Below are positions 1 to 14,030 of a DNA stretch of 64,000 nucleotides, one piece after another. The DNA is from Plecoglossus altivelis (Eukaryota; Chordata; Actinopteri; Osmeriformes; Plecoglossidae). The notes under the pieces are model-generated. The model saw nothing but the letters and a program-made list of their open reading frames with translations. It made no database searches and was not told where the DNA came from. Position numbers and translations under genes: made by a program. Positions within the stretch are counted from its first letter, which is position 1; each line of letters begins with the position of its first letter. Location: contig BROE01000005.1 in assembly GCA_036571765.1 (NCBI GenBank), positions 9,081,518-9,145,517 on the forward strand, in the 5' to 3' direction.

Positions 1-57
1 ATACCAGCCTGGCCCAGCACAGCCTATCCCAGCCCACCCTACACCAGCCTGGCCCAG
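1..57. repeat. Edge of a 40-bp period minisatellite
   Basis: ACCAGCCTGGCCCAG occurs at 3-17 and again at 43-57, with similar CAGCC-rich sequence between. The array is cut by the window edge and probably extends beyond it. Confidence 0.55.
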
Positions 58-3000
58 AGCAATTTAGCCAGGATTTACCAACCAAGTTCAGCCCTGCGAT
101 AGTCCTAATTAGAGAATGAGGAACCACTGGATCGATATCAGTCTGATCGGGTGTCACAGGATGGCATCCCCCTCCCTCCAGCTTGCAGTCAGGGCTGTCC
201 TAGTTTGCCTGTGTTGTCTGCCGACGGGTCAAATGATCTATTCATGGCTCTGCTCACTGTGGTAGTGAAAGGGATTTATCATTTATATTTCTACCCCCCC
301 AACACCAGTATGTTGTCGTAAAGCACAAACTGTACACTAATTGCCTTAACTAACAAGACTAACAATAAAAATCTAAGCTCTAGTAACGTTTTATTTTGTG
401 TGTGTGAACTTGCACGCAGAACGAGGGGAGAGTGGCAGTTTACTCTCCCTAGAGGTTGGCGAGGGAGAGGGAGTCTCCGGCAGATGAGGAGTGTCAATAT
501 GGTCCGGTCTGTCGTGTAATAAGCTGACATAGTTATGTCTGTAATTGGCTGCCTGCGCAGCCAGGCGACAAGGGCAGACAGGATGACGGGAGCGCTAGCC
601 ATGGCAAATTAAAGAGGATGGTTTAAGATTGATCAGTGAGAACTCACCACACTAGCCTTTCATAATAACCTCGCCGGATTACAGGGAGGCTGCTACGCCA
701 GCACCGAGGATAATCTGAAGCGAAAAGAACGCTTTAATTGTCGTCCTTCACGATATTGCACCACACAGCTTTTAAAGTCGAGTCATCCATTTTGGTGAGA
801 GATGACGTTAAAAAAGTACAAAGAAAAAAAAAAGTTTCAAAGTTTATTCTTTAAATCAAGAACTGCTACTATCCAACGTAGGCTATCGCCCTTATTACCA
901 CAGAACTAGAGCCCGGTTCTATATGTTTCTATAGATTTCTCCCAGCTCAGCACAGCCAGAATTCATTGCAAGCAGTATACATTACAGAAGCCATTGGGGT
1001 TTGAATGAAGAGCTCACCTCATCTTCCCACCTCCCGCCCCCCGTCCCTCAGGTGGATATTGACAGCGGACACAGCGTGCACTTTGCTGCTAATTGGAGCA
1101 GTGATTTCCATACAAACAGGAAATAAATCGTTGCAAATGACATGTAAAGTGAACGTGGATAATGCAATGTGGCGTTCTGTTCAAACAAATTGGGTCCTAG
1201 CAGCTCCCAGGCACGAAGTAGAGTCATCTCTGGGGGCCTGGGAGAGGAGCAAGGAGGGGGTTCATGAACTGAAACAAGCAGTGGTGGTGAGGAATGGAGG
1301 GATCGAGGAGGAGGGAGGGAGGGGAAGGGTGCGTCTCGGTGTCAGGGCGCTGCTGTGCTAGTCTAAATAGTGAATAACACCATCCCAGGATTCCCTTCCA
1401 CAAAGGGTGTCCTGGTTTCTTCCCCGTGTGATTCACACACAAACACATGCATCCACTCACTGACTCACCCAACAGCCCACAGACCTTTGCTGCTTTTTTA
1501 TCAAATCTGCCAAACCAGATGTCCTCATGTAACATCTGACTCTCCACTAATGGCTAACTGAATCCCCAGGAGACTAATGAATGGGTTTTCTAAGGACATC
1601 GTTAGAAAAGCTGATACTTAAAGCACTGCTGGTGCGTTGGTGGTTCTATATGCACATGGGCTGGTAAATCGACAAAATATTTAGTACTAGAAATATTTAC
1701 TTGTGCTGTTTCCCTCTCATTCTCTGCTCATAAATCTTGATCATGGGGCACCTGACAGTCATGCTAGGGTGTAGGGCTTCATGTAAAATTCATACGTTCT
1801 GCAAAATATGTACTCTCTCTCTCTGACATGACAGCATATGTTTATGTGATGCCGTATTTTCTGCAGAGGAAATAAATACATGTGCAGCTCCAGGTGAATG
1901 CAATATAACCAGCAGGCCATCCCAGTAGCTAAAACAAGCCCTTATCAAGTGTTTTGTTGAAAAAATGGGAAGACTTGGAGTACTACAGTGAACAGACAAA
2001 TAACAATCACTATGTGTTGATGAGCAAGATGTGGCATAGTAAGACATGGATTCCTCCATTCTAGTCTCAGAAGCCTAGCCACAAAAGCACTTTACCTATC
2101 TATCTAACCTTGTGATTAGCCCCTTTCACAGGAAGGTTAGAACCTACTTGTGCGAAAACCTCCAAGATCAGTGCAGTGGAGTTAATAGACAGATTAACCT
2201 TCCTTTTCTCACCTCTTCTACTCCCTCTACATTTTGCTGGGATTCTCTAGAGGCCGCTTAGAATTCATGAAAATTGACTTCGCATCTCCGCCAACAGATG
2301 CTTTGACTTGGCAGGCAGTAGCTGTTCATTAGTTATTTAGTCTAAAGAGGCAGGAGATACACAACACAACCATAATGCTAACAAAGGCAAAGGTATTGAT
2401 GATTAAACGTAATCAAATTTCAATTGATGCACCCTTATATGAAGCTTAGGGTCAGGATGTTTCATTGGTAATAAGGTACTAGCCAATCAGAACGTAGCAG
2501 CTCTAATATAGCATGAATCCTGTCTTGTACATGTCTAGCTGTCATGGTTGTATTTAAAACGTTGTCTAGGAAATACTCTTATGACTCACACTTTCCATGA
2601 CAGCTTTTAAAACCTGACAGTTTTATTTTTAAGCATGCAAGTTCAATAGGTATGAATCTATACAGTCCTATACTATGCAATGTCAAGCATAGTGAGGCAG
2701 TTGCATTTGTGCAAAATGAATACATTGTCGTTGCCAGTTTTATGAGCCAATAAAACTGGAATCCATATTTGTGACGTGGCTTTGTGTGCAGGAAAGAAAT
2801 TGTTCCTAGACTGGACATAGTGACACTAAATGAGATCTTAGGGAGGTTGTTACATTAAACAGATACATGGAGACCATGTCCTAAACTGGTACTTTATCGG
2901 TGCTTCACCAGTTCAATTCTAACCAAACGGTTCTCTAAAGACAAATCCACTCTTTTGAGTAAAATCAGAGGGTTGGTTTGGATTCAGCTATTCTGCATGA

Positions 3001-5910
3001 AGGATATGTAAAGCTGAAGGCAACATCTGATTTAGGAGGCTGCGTTCCAGGCTCTCAGACAGGATGTGACACGTTGAGCAGACCACCTCTGCTGCAGTGC
3101 TTTAGGGGTGGCAACGGAGGAGGGACGGATGAATCAGTTGGTTTGAAATATGTGATCATTTCAATGAGGGGGGGAACATGTCAATGAGACATCTCATTAG
3201 AATGCTGTTCATGGCCGGCTTAAGTGCATGACTACGATAATAACACGTTTAGGCAGAACTGTGCTTAATACTTCCTGTTTTAGCTAAATAAATCCATTCT
3301 AATGGGATGGATCTGCTCATTAGGTGACATTAATAATGTCTTTGTACAAAAAACTTTCTTGCACTGCCTGGCTCAGACTAAATAAAAAACTGTCATCACA
3401 ACAGGTGACGATGAATATCTGTAACTTGCAAGGAGCGTTTGACAAGCCTCTATTCACAAATGTAACCATCTTTGACATAAATTCTCCCCTTTTCTCTTCA
3501 ACACTCGTCTAAATCCTAGCAGTAATGTTCCCACCTGGATATCAATTTCCATTTGTCTTGATGCAAAATTAGGGTTTATTAGTCAAATAGCCAATGTTAA
3601 GAATTTGTGAACATAATGTACATTATTTAGGCCGGGGGATTTATAACAGGGTGAGTTGAGGTTTGACCCAGATCCTCCCGTTGAATGGATCTAGCTGCCA
3701 GACATGACAGGTAGCACCATGTCCAGTCAGGTTATATAAATATTAGGACATAATCACTGTTGTGGTTGTTTACTATGGCCTGGAAATGGATGTCTCGTAT
3801 AAGACACATTAATAACCCAATTTCTACAAAATAATCACATCTCTCAACATATCACTTATGTCTCGGATTGTCACAGATGACTACAATTATACAAGCCACC
3901 CTTATGACCAGCGCAGACAAAAATGAGCAAATGTGGCTCACTGTTCAAAAAAGTTACGTTCTTCTAGATTTGAGTAGAAATTATGTTGTCACATTGACAG
4001 AGTGAAAGACAAATTGCAAGTTCTCCTAATCGTAAAACCCTAATAGTGGACACAAAATGTAAAACAATGTGTCAAGCCTGACAACTGAAGCACTAAGGTT
4101 CATGGTGGCGAAATGTTAAGAGTTGTCTTATCTTGATGTAAGACGTGGGCCAGATACCTCCTCAGTCAGGGAGGTGGGAGGCTTCTGAGTGTGACAAAAT
4201 AGAGAAAGATTGGGTTGAGTGTGTTTACCAGACACGCTAATTGGGCATCTTCGTTTGGGCGGGTTGAACACAGTCTGGTGAGTAACTGGAACACTGTGTC
4301 GCGCTAACTTGGAAACAGAATGAAGTAGGTGTGAATCAAATATGGACACATGTCTCTCAGATGTTCTTACCCCAGTGCTGTCCTTCCGATCACACTATCT
4401 TAAGGGTACAATACACTGAAAGACTATTTATTGGTGCATTTCAAAGAGTAGTGGAATGGTTCTGGCAACTGTACTGGCAGGATAAGGGTGTTACAATAAA
4501 ATGATTCCTTAACAACTCATCTTTGACACATTCCCTTTCAGACTCTTTATCAAATGACATCGTCCTTTCCTTGGAAGTGATGTTCAAATGCCAGGACACA
4601 TCGTTGGACAAGAAATACTGTGAGAACTTTTGCCAAATCAATCACAATAACCTATTATTTCTCCAAGCTCCAAGCTCAATGTTATATGCATATAGCAGAT
4701 TTTGGAACTGTACTGTACATGTTTAGGCTACAGTATGTTGTGAGGTCATCCCTATACATCTGCATGAAAAACAAGACAAACAGGTAAATCTTAAAATCTA
4801 AAATGCTACCCAAGATAGTGTGAAAGAATGGGAGGAGTTTGTCACTACTTGATTGGAACACTATGGAAACAACTCGGAATCTCCTCAGACTAAGGCGTGA
4901 GGCGTTAGCCACATACTGCTGCTGCTTGTGCCATGTTTAATCAAACCGACATCCTCACAGGGCAGAGACAGTGCCCCGCAGCAAGCTGACTGGGTCACCT
5001 GTGTAGTCTCTGTTTGAGGAAGACAATTGAATTTTTAATCATAGCCACCTTGAGAGCACGCTTATGAAATCCAGGCGCCACGTAGGGGCTCTTTAGCTCA
5101 AGGAACGAAACGCAATCCTCCCAACACTCTTTTAATTTGTCTCCCTAACCTCTAATCCGTTTATGATTCATACTTGACCGCGAGCTCTGCAACTGTCACA
5201 TCTCCGAACAGGCAATGTGGGTGGAATAACTCAAGATGGCCGAACGCTCTCTTCACTTCTCCCGGGGAGGAAGTAAAGGTGTACCTGGGAGGACAACAAG
5301 CATGTAGGACAGAGACAAAGAGATCAAGAAGAAGAAAAAGAAGAGAGGGAGAGACAGAGATGGAGATATGGAGAAACATATCTGAATAGTCACAGGTGGT
5401 TTGACAAGATGCCATTTCTCCTACTTCTCTCTGTCTTGGTCAGTGAACGTTCCAGCTCCCCCACCCTGACGCTCCTCTCGTTTAGTGACTGATGACGAGC
5501 AGCGAGCAGCACCATCCTGCACTACAGACCCACTGCTTCAGCACTTTTCAGCTCCAGTGTTGAAGCCAGGAGCTGCAGAGCACATCACAACCATTATGGC
5601 CATAAACAACCAATTCCCGGGCCTGTCTCTAACCACGTACCATTTTGCGGGCAATCATCCTATTAGGCTCTCTTTAACGCCACACAGTGTTACGAGAGGA
5701 GAAACCGATTCATCGCGGGGTCAAATGCATGTATTAACATGGGGTTCTGTGTGTGTGCGAGTGTGAGTGAGGGTCGGGGCGAGTGTTTGTGCTTGGTAGG
5801 TGGAGTGAGCAGGGATAAAACGCGCATATCTAGGCCAGCGATAATTAGTTTTCTCAGCAACACGAACAGCAGCTACACTGTGATCTATTTCTATAACAGC
5901 ACGGGCACCC

Positions 5911-6175
5911 GCTTCTCTTCCCCTCCTGCCCCCTCCCTCCCTCCCTCCTTCCCTCCCCCCTATCACCTTCCCTCCCGCCAGCTGCACCACCACACCCCAC
6001 CTCCCAGACTATCCGCTCTTCTGCCCTGCCCCACCTGCCCTCTTCTGCCTGATGTACTGTAAGCCTACCTGTCTGCCAACCAGACTCCCTTCGCTCCCAC
6101 CCCGCCTCCCTCCTTCCCTCCATGCCTGCAGCACTGCCCTCAGCCCCTCACCTCCCCCCCATCTGCCCGGGTGTT
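5911..6175. repeat. C/T-rich tract with a CCCT run
   Basis: A pyrimidine-rich stretch includes a CCCT tetramer run near 5926-5964 and further CCCTCC-type blocks to about 6175. It is low-complexity, and both strands show meaningless Pro/Ser-rich or Gly/Arg-rich frames over it. Confidence 0.75.
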
Positions 6176-6464
6176 TGGACTGGATTTATGAGACTCCAAT
6201 GAATATGGCTATCCACAGCATCTCCCTGCTCTGTAGAGCAGTGTCAACAAAGCGGATGTTCCACTCCTTTTCACTCAAAGTAGAAGTGCATCCCTAAACT
6301 GTGCGGGTTCGTGTTGAGCTGTTGTTATGATGAGTGCGCACGCACACTGTACTCACACACGCATGCAGTATGACGGCCTCCCTCACATGCCCTTCGCTCC
6401 AAAACGGTGTACTCTTGTGTTGGCATTCACACACAAGTATCACTTCAAACACATACTGTAAAGT

Positions 6465-6738
6465 ACACACACATACACACACACAGAACGAGGATATATT
6501 CATCCTGCCTCGGGTGCAATGTTGACTAAACCAGTTCAATAGGGTATCCATGTAGGTCAGACTTTTTCAGATCCGGGACTACAGATGAGGCAGGTCACAT
6601 GGTAGACATGCATCTCTCTGTCACAGCAGGGCCTTATCCTCTCAAACTGTAACAGGAAGCCCAGGGCAGGGGTATAGGGTGGAATCCTCTACTTACAGCC
6701 GCATCCACACACACACACAACACACACACACACACACA
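6465..6738. repeat. Two CA microsatellites
   Basis: CA-dinucleotide runs lie at about 6465-6485 and 6706-6738, the second interrupted once by AA. Ordinary unique sequence separates them. Confidence 0.85.
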
Positions 6739-7099
6739 AGCATGAGGTCACAGGAAATGAGGCGTTACCCCAGTCACACATGCCTATGGCCAAGTGTGCA
6801 AACACATACACAGTGTGTGCTGTAGCACAGTCTATTGGAGGGTTTCTTCCCTGTGTTATTCTTTTTCAGGGCTGTCCACTAGGACAACTGTATCTGTTCT
6901 TCACACAACAGTCCAACTCATTAGGGATTAACAGATGACAATAATGGAATAGCTTTTTACCAGCAACAAACCTTTTCCAATCTGAAACCTATTATGTAAA
7001 ATGTTCAGAAAATATAGCCTTTTTAAACTCCCATTAATAGTTACACACGCATGCCCAAACACTTAGAAACACACACAATTACACACACACTTGAGTTTG

Positions 7100-7322
7100 T
7101 GTGGCTTTTCTTGTAGGGACTCACAGTTCTGTCCATTCAAAATGATGTTGTTCCTAACCTCCACTCTAACCTTAACTCAAAAACCCCCAACCTGGCACTG
7201 ACTCCAACTCCTAACCCCAATCCTTAATGAAATCCTAAACCAACCACTTCTTCTGACCACAACTCCCATAATTCTGTTGAATTGTGAGGGCCAAGAGCAT
7301 GTCCTCAGAAGTGAAATGTTAC
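7100..7322. mobile_element. Degenerate dispersed teleost repeat with CTAACC-rich centre
   Basis: The stretch opens with TTGTAGGGACTCACAG and GTCCATTCAAAATG, continues with irregular CTAACC-like runs, and closes with TTGTGAGGGCCAAGAGCATG and TCCTCAGAAG. This order matches a short repeat I remember as common in fish genomes, which has GTGGGGACC-type ends and a CCTAACC centre next to CA tracts. I cannot name the family. The copy is strongly diverged. Confidence 0.5.
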
Positions 7323-7407
7323 TTTCTTTAGTTTACGAGTCTTGAGGACACCTTTGTTTCTTACCAAAGAAACGTTCCTTAATCACCAGTACATAAACAA
7401 GACCATG

Positions 7408-7450
7408 CACACACACACACGCACAGACATACACCCACGCACAAACACAC
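7408..7450. repeat. Imperfect CA repeat
   Basis: A short CA run with G and T interruptions lies 3' of the dispersed teleost repeat. Confidence 0.7.
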
Positions 7451-7944
7451 TGTTTCCTCCGAATAATCTAGCCAGTAAAAGCTACTGTGTGTTAAGTAGA
7501 TGCATTCCACTTGTCTCCAACTGCCCCATATTCATACAGTAATATAACTGGCTGACTAGACACATCAGCCCTCCAGTCTGGGGTCAGCTACGTCCGAGTG
7601 CTTCTGTCTGCTCTCCAGTGTTGTAAACAATGTTGTTTCCCTGCTTTTTTTCCACATCTACATTTGCTCTCATAATCGCATGGTACTTAGTGCATAACAG
7701 GAGGTCCATGGTGATCTGTCCTGCTCAGGCTGATAATTGTGGTAGTTCTAGGCCAGGTGAATGGATGGCTGTCTGGCATGCTTTAACACAGATGGATTTC
7801 CACTCAGAAGGGCTCTGTTCATTCCCATCTGGATCGCATCAGTTTAGCTTAACAAGTGCCTCCATTTCACTGGATTGCAAACACGCATAGAACAGACACT
7901 TCACATTGCCATATGTAGTCTATGGGTGAATGCATATGGCATTT

Positions 7945-8352
7945 ATAGCATCTCGCAAAAGTGAGAACACCTCTCACATTCTTGAGTACAGTATATGTTT
8001 TCATTTGACAACACTGAAGGAATGACACTTTGCTCCAATTGAAAGTAGTAGGTATACAGCTTGTAAAACGGTAAACGTACTGTCCCCTTAAAGTGACTCA
8101 ACATGCAGCTATTCATGTCTAAAACGCTGGCAGCAAAAGAGACTACACCCCTGAGTAAAAATGTCCCAATTGGGCCCAATAATCCATTATCCCTCCCCTG
8201 AGTCACGTGACTTGTTAGTATTATAAGTTGACAGGTGTGAACGGGGAGCAGGTGTGTTCAATTTGGTGTTATCGCTCTCACACTCATACCGGTCACTAGA
8301 CGTTCCACATGACATCTCATGGCAAATAACTCTCTGAGGATCTGAAAAAAAT
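7945..8352 (+). mobile_element. 5' end of a fish Tc1-type DNA transposon (truncated)
   Basis: The outer end carries CAAAAGTGAGAACACCTCTC and an internal near-copy about 170 bases in, CAAAAGAGACTACACCCCTG. This is the IR/DR arrangement of fish Tc1 elements. Next come the AATTGGGCCCAAT stretch and the leader GTGTGAACGGGGAGCAGGTG that I recall from the common piscine element. The transposase start is at 8309 (MTSHGK), followed at codon 7 by a TAA stop where the intact family has Glu, then LSEDLKK. Similarity stops abruptly near 8352. The transposase body and the right end are missing, so this is a dead, old fragment inside lsamp intron 1. Confidence 0.85.
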
Positions 8353-10031
8353 GGGGCGTTTGCGTTAAATAATAAAAATAAACAATGCAACGGTAGAAAT
8401 GTTCCGTCGATGTGCAACAGCAGATGTACTGGGGAGGAATTGCTTACGATTTCAGCAGTTCCACAACTGTTACAATTTCCATGACTACCACGAAAGCAGT
8501 GACAGCCGTCTTTCTAAAGTGGTGAAGAGTCCCAATTGAATGTCCACCCTGGTGGTTTGCAATGGGATGCCAGAAGCAAGCTTCCTTGAAGTGGCATTTT
8601 TATGATTGATAGTAATTACGGACTTGTGTATAAGTTGCATTTTCAAGTTTAAAGCAGCAACCATTTTGGAGAAAAAAAAGGGTCCGTGTTTATATCCAAG
8701 ACCTGCCCTTGAACGAGGGGCGTAGGAGTCTGACAATAACAGTCAATTAGGGAGAGGCAGGGAGCTTTGGTAGGAAGGAGAAGGGAGAGAGGAGCAGGGA
8801 GGAAGCTGGCAGGAGAGGAAGGAGGAGGAGATGCTGTGAAGAACACTAACAGAAACGGCCCATCTGCTGGATGCACGGCCTGTAGCACAGAGGCTTTCCT
8901 CAGCCAGACTATCAATCTCCTCTCCCTCATCCCCATCCTGGTTTCGTTGAGAAAAACAGCGTTTTGGAGCGCACCAGCTATATGATAGATGAGGATTTTG
9001 AATATTGATAGACAAATGTAAAACGTCTACAAAATGTCCATTAAAAATTAAGGCATCAAAAGAGACAGCGAGCACATCCATGAACATCCAAATTGGTCTC
9101 GGCTTGAAAGATTTGATTGTCTCAGAGTCCTTGGTAAGATGCTACACCTGAATGATACAGCTGAAGAACACAACCTGCGATTCATTATGAGTCAGAAATT
9201 GAGCTATTTTCAGTTTCCCATGTGTTAAATAAGCTTTCTCAACTCATGTCTTCCTAACAGGATTTACTATTGTGTTCTGCTCTTGTTGACAGTGACACAC
9301 TCAGGAATGGAACACTTGGTGTTAAGCACTCGTCTTTGCACCTCTATGGCGTGAACACAATAGGACGCAGTCATAGCCTCCACACTGGCAAATGGTGGCG
9401 CACACATGCAGAGGAACACCTACAAACACAGACAGGTGTGCACATGAGCACGCCGGCAACACACTCACACAAACACAGCCAGCATGGATGATGAGCTGAT
9501 TTGTATACGCTCCCTTTTTCAACCCATAAGCGGAACTTCCAAAGCAGAAGCCACATCTAAACATGTCCCTGAGGTTCTTCTGCTATTGTTCCGCTTCAGA
9601 TTGTGTTGTTTTGCGTATCCTGTGATCTCCCTCTCTCTGTGTTTTCCTCAGAAGCTTACAAACACAGCGTTTATCACACTCTCACTTGGCTCCATATGCT
9701 GGATTAGTGAACTGAAATTAGAGATAAAACAGAAGACACGACGGTATATTTAGCAGCGTGCAAAATCGCTTCAAGTCGGGAGAATGTTTGAGTAAGGAAA
9801 AGTATGTCCTTTCATATCAATTCTTCTGAAAAATGGTTTACTCTGGATAAACTATGCAGTAGATCTCCCCCTGGCTGATGTTGGAGTACACTAGATAAGT
9901 GTACCCTCTCTCTGTTCACCTCTGACAAACTGTTCCATCACATCTACGGCTAGTCTGCAGCACAACAACAAATGATTGATTAAGTCCCTCCGAAGAATCT
10001 CAAGATACATTTGGAACCTGGAGTTTGGAGA

Positions 10032-10200
10032 AACACTATTCTTCTATTTTCCCCTCCTCCTCTGCATTTTCTCCCCTCCTCCTCAGCCTCTTCTCTTTGC
10101 CCTCCTCCTGCCTCTTCAACCCTCCACTACTCCCTCTCTTCCTCATTGGGTCCTTTCTGTTCCTCCTCTTCCTCCTGATCGTCACCCCCTCTTTCTTCAC
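10032..10200. repeat. Pyrimidine-rich CTCCTC tract
   Basis: Repeated CTCCTC and CCTCTT blocks give apparent hydrophobic frames on the plus strand (SSSAFSPLLL and similar). These are composition artefacts. Confidence 0.7.
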
Positions 10201-11220
10201 CTTCAAACACCTGATCCTCATTACCAGGACGTGTTTCCCCAAGTCCAAGACCGTTTTAGACGCGATGATCCCCAAGCAACACATTAGCTGTTTAAGCATT
10301 CTGAGAACAAGAGTCACCTAAGCCTGTGTTTTTCCTACAACTGACAAGCAAAGCTTCTTAACAGCCAATGGTGTTGATATTCCAAAAGCGGAACGCTTGA
10401 TCGGAGTTGCATGGTGAGTCCCCCCAGATCCCCACGATTTCTGAGCCGTGGTCAAGGTAAAAAGAAGACGTATGATTAAACATAATCACCTCAGCCATAA
10501 AAAAGATGGTCTCTTTCACACAAAAAACGTTCTTTCTTTCCCTGCCCACCTCCCCTCCTCCTCTTAACTGTCATCCAACTCCCACGTAATCATGGCTAAA
10601 TGGCTCGCACGAAATTAAAAGCGCTTCAAATCTCATCATGATTTTCATCGCCATCATCATCCTCACCACCATTATCAGTATTATGGCGATTGTCATTTCT
10701 GATTTGGCAGCATTGTAGCTGGTGTGCTTTGAAGTCTGTGTGTAGACTGGAATCTCTCTAATGTATGCTGATGAAAAAGAACAGTTTGCACTTGGAGAGT
10801 GTCGAGAGAAAAAACTGCATTGGGAATATTAACAAAGTTCCCTGAGGCTATGAGATATAGCCCTTGTGAAGCTATGCAAGTTATTTATGCTGTGTGTGTT
10901 TCACCAAACACAAATCTGAGTAAAGACTTAATCCAACAACTTCTAAGTCTTCCTCTATGACTCCTGAAGAAAATACAGACGAGAAATATCTTGGGAAAAA
11001 TTTGCTTGCTCATTTGCTCACAATCACGATCACTCTTTCACTCATGATCACAAGCACTCTGCTATGGTGGTCTGACATCGCTTCCCACCCAAACTCACGC
11101 AATCCCATTAGAAAGAAAAGAAGATGTTGTGCTCCACTGTTCGACAGGTAGCAAATGCTCACACAAAAATACCTTCAAAGGCTATAAAGGGGCAGTTCTG
11201 GCTCTACCTTTCACCCTTTG

Positions 11221-11272
11221 TCTCCAGTTCTCTCTCCAGTTCTCTCTCTCTCCCTCGCTCTTTCTCTCTCTG
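11221..11272. repeat. Imperfect CT repeat
   Basis: TC dinucleotides with occasional CAG, CCC and TTT interruptions. A run of about ten G follows near 11300. Confidence 0.75.
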
Positions 11273-12175
11273 CATTATGACTGACGTTTCTGTGGGTGGG
11301 GGGGGGGACTGTTGGCTAGCCTCAGTAATCCTCCAGACCACGGGTCTGGGGACTGGCCAAGCAAATAGACTGAGCTGATGACTTCTTCCCCGAGTCGGAG
11401 GACCAAAGAACCTGAGTCCCAGTCGGGGGTGGTTTGCAGTCACAAAACACACAGACATAATTAGCCCATTGAGCTAAAAGCAGAGAGAATGGCAATTCAC
11501 CAGGGACTTCAGTGACAACCCACATCCTCATTACCTTAGTTTTGTCTTGGTAAGGTTGAACAGAGTCAACCACAAAGTGACTCAATAGAATCGGGATGGC
11601 GTCAGAGTTAGTTTCCATCGTCTGCTGCTTTTATCAGATGCCCAATAATTGTTTCTTATTTATCTACTTCCCAGTATGTGTTAGCTAAGTGTCATATTAC
11701 ATCGTTCACTGACCCCCCCTGCAGAATACTGTTAGAACTCTGCACTTCTGATCCCTGACCTTCTGCTCTACTTCCACTCTGCATCGTTTGCCTGTTGATT
11801 TGGATATGAGCATCTGCTAAATTAACAACATCCACTGGAAATAGAATCGTTGGAATAGTGAGAACAAAAAAAAGAAAAGAAAAGGGTAATATAGATTTTA
11901 AACACGGTATCTTGCTCATCAACATGGACATATTTGCATTTGCTCTGTGGAGTTGGCACAGTAACTGATAAGGTTTGTCAGAGGGACATTTTGAGTGTGT
12001 TATGCTACCTCTTTACCAGATGTGATGGAAGGCAGGAAAAAAGAAAGGAGTCCATGCAGTCAATGAAGTGTATCCTCCAATCCTCTTTGGCGTATTTCGT
12101 CCCGGCTGATGGGATAACCATAGGGGGTTCTAATCCTTTTAACCCTGTTACAGCTCATGGTGCACAGATTCACTC

Positions 12176-12206
12176 CACAAACACACACACACACACACAC
12201 ACACAC
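12176..12206. repeat. CA microsatellite
   Basis: An uninterrupted AC run of about 15 units. Confidence 0.9.
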
Positions 12207-13919
12207 CTTAGAAGTAACATCAGCTGTCTGTTAACACAAAAGAACGCAGCCACCTTAAGAGGCGTCTTTGCTCCATAACAGTGCAACTAGAACATTTTTT
12301 ATTAAAATCTCTCCAATTTACAAATCTACAATCTACAAAAAAATGGCCCAGACTACAGAAAAGAACACATCACACTGTTTGCAGCCAAACAAAGACAACC
12401 TATTATTGTCTCAAAGGGTTCAGGTATTCAGTCTTCCAACTTTTCTCTAAACTCTGCTTGCAATCCTGCCACTGTTACAGGCTCATCAAATAGCAATTCT
12501 GCTCATCTCTCTTGGTGTAAGAGGATTGCAAAAAAGAAGAACTCTTATCTCTATAGACCGATAGTTGCCATGCAAGACATCCAAAGGAAGAAATTGTACT
12601 TATTGTCCTTCACTTCAGTTGTGTATCAGGTGATTCACAACTGAACAATACAAAAACATGATACTCAATTGAAGTACAACATTGGATCTTGTTTTCTTTC
12701 ATTTGTCCTTGTAAAAGCCTCGCAGGTTGTGAACTCAGCACAGATGTCTACACCTATTGGATGTTATATAAGTGTTTTTTTTTGTTATAAATATCACTCA
12801 GCATTGAAGGTTGTTTTGTAGAAGACTTTATAAAACTTGTTTTACAGATGAGCTAGGGTGGAGACGACTACCCTCGCATCCTAAGAGGTGAAAGCCCGCC
12901 GCACACTACACTGCGAGCAGTCCTTCAACCCAGACAGCACTACACGTCTCAAGCAAATGTAACTCAAGTGGTTGGGAACACAGGGTTACCATGAATTAGT
13001 CATGTGTGGCGCTTACTACCGTCGTAGGCAGCATTATGCAGCAAAGCTTGGGATGTGATGATGTTATCCTCGGGGTTCTGTCATGGGCCAGGACACGTGA
13101 AAAGCAGATGACTGTTGAGAGGTAAACAAATCCACTTCCTCCAAAACAGTTCTGCCATTAAAACCTTTTTCAGACTAGCCTCAATCCACATAGGTCGAAG
13201 GATGAAACGGTGCTAACATGGCAACACAAAGTCATGATTGTGTTTGGACTGTTTGTTTGTGCACCTTGGCCACTGGTTGTTCCTCAAGATCATTAGTTGC
13301 GTTACTTCTTTGCTTCATCAAACCTCAACAAGAGCCTGCCCTCTTCTCCTGTGTGATTACCATTACATACCAGTTACCATTGTGATGTGGCCAGTTAGAT
13401 AGATACTGTATAGATATAAATATGGTTAACCTAAGTGTAATAGGCAAGAAAGTATGTACTGTTAGATCTTGATAGAAATTCTGCACACATCAGTGAATAC
13501 ACCGTCAATCTGACCTATTAACAAAGACAAATTAAAATGCTTCAATAATTAACACGTTAAATAAACAAACTCTATAAAGAACTTGTTATTTCAAATGATT
13601 ACTTGAGCATCTTGTGGATTACACCTGTCCTATTTACCATCTTATGTGCAAGCAAATGCAATCAGCTTCCACCTACCAACAGAGAGATTTGTATCTTGTC
13701 ACACCTTTAACATCCTTGACATAGAAATCTGTCCTGAAGCGCTGGCTCTGAAGGAATCAATGAAAGCTTTACCTATCCTGGTATTGATTGACAGAAAACA
13801 AAATGTTTCTTTTTGCAGCATCTTAAAAGTGACTCAAATAGATTACAAACACATCAAATATGGCAGTGATTTGCAAGTATCGGTTCTCCAATTATTGATG
13901 GTCAGTCTTCACTAATTGC

Positions 13920-13973
13920 ACACTCTCCTTTCTTTCTATCTCTTTCTAACTCTCTCTAACACTCTCTCTAACA

Positions 13974-14030
<57 letters not shown>
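13920..14030. repeat. CT microsatellite
   Basis: A pure TC run spans about 13985-14024, preceded by imperfect copies of CTCTCTAACA. Confidence 0.9.

Noticed and set aside
687..705. RE1-like CCAGCACCGAGGATAA
   Set aside because: Only about two thirds of the motif fits; not enough for a call.
10025..10321. 98-codon hydrophobic plus-strand frame resembling a membrane protein
   Set aside because: It is a translated CTCCTC tract; hydrophobicity comes from the pyrimidine bias.
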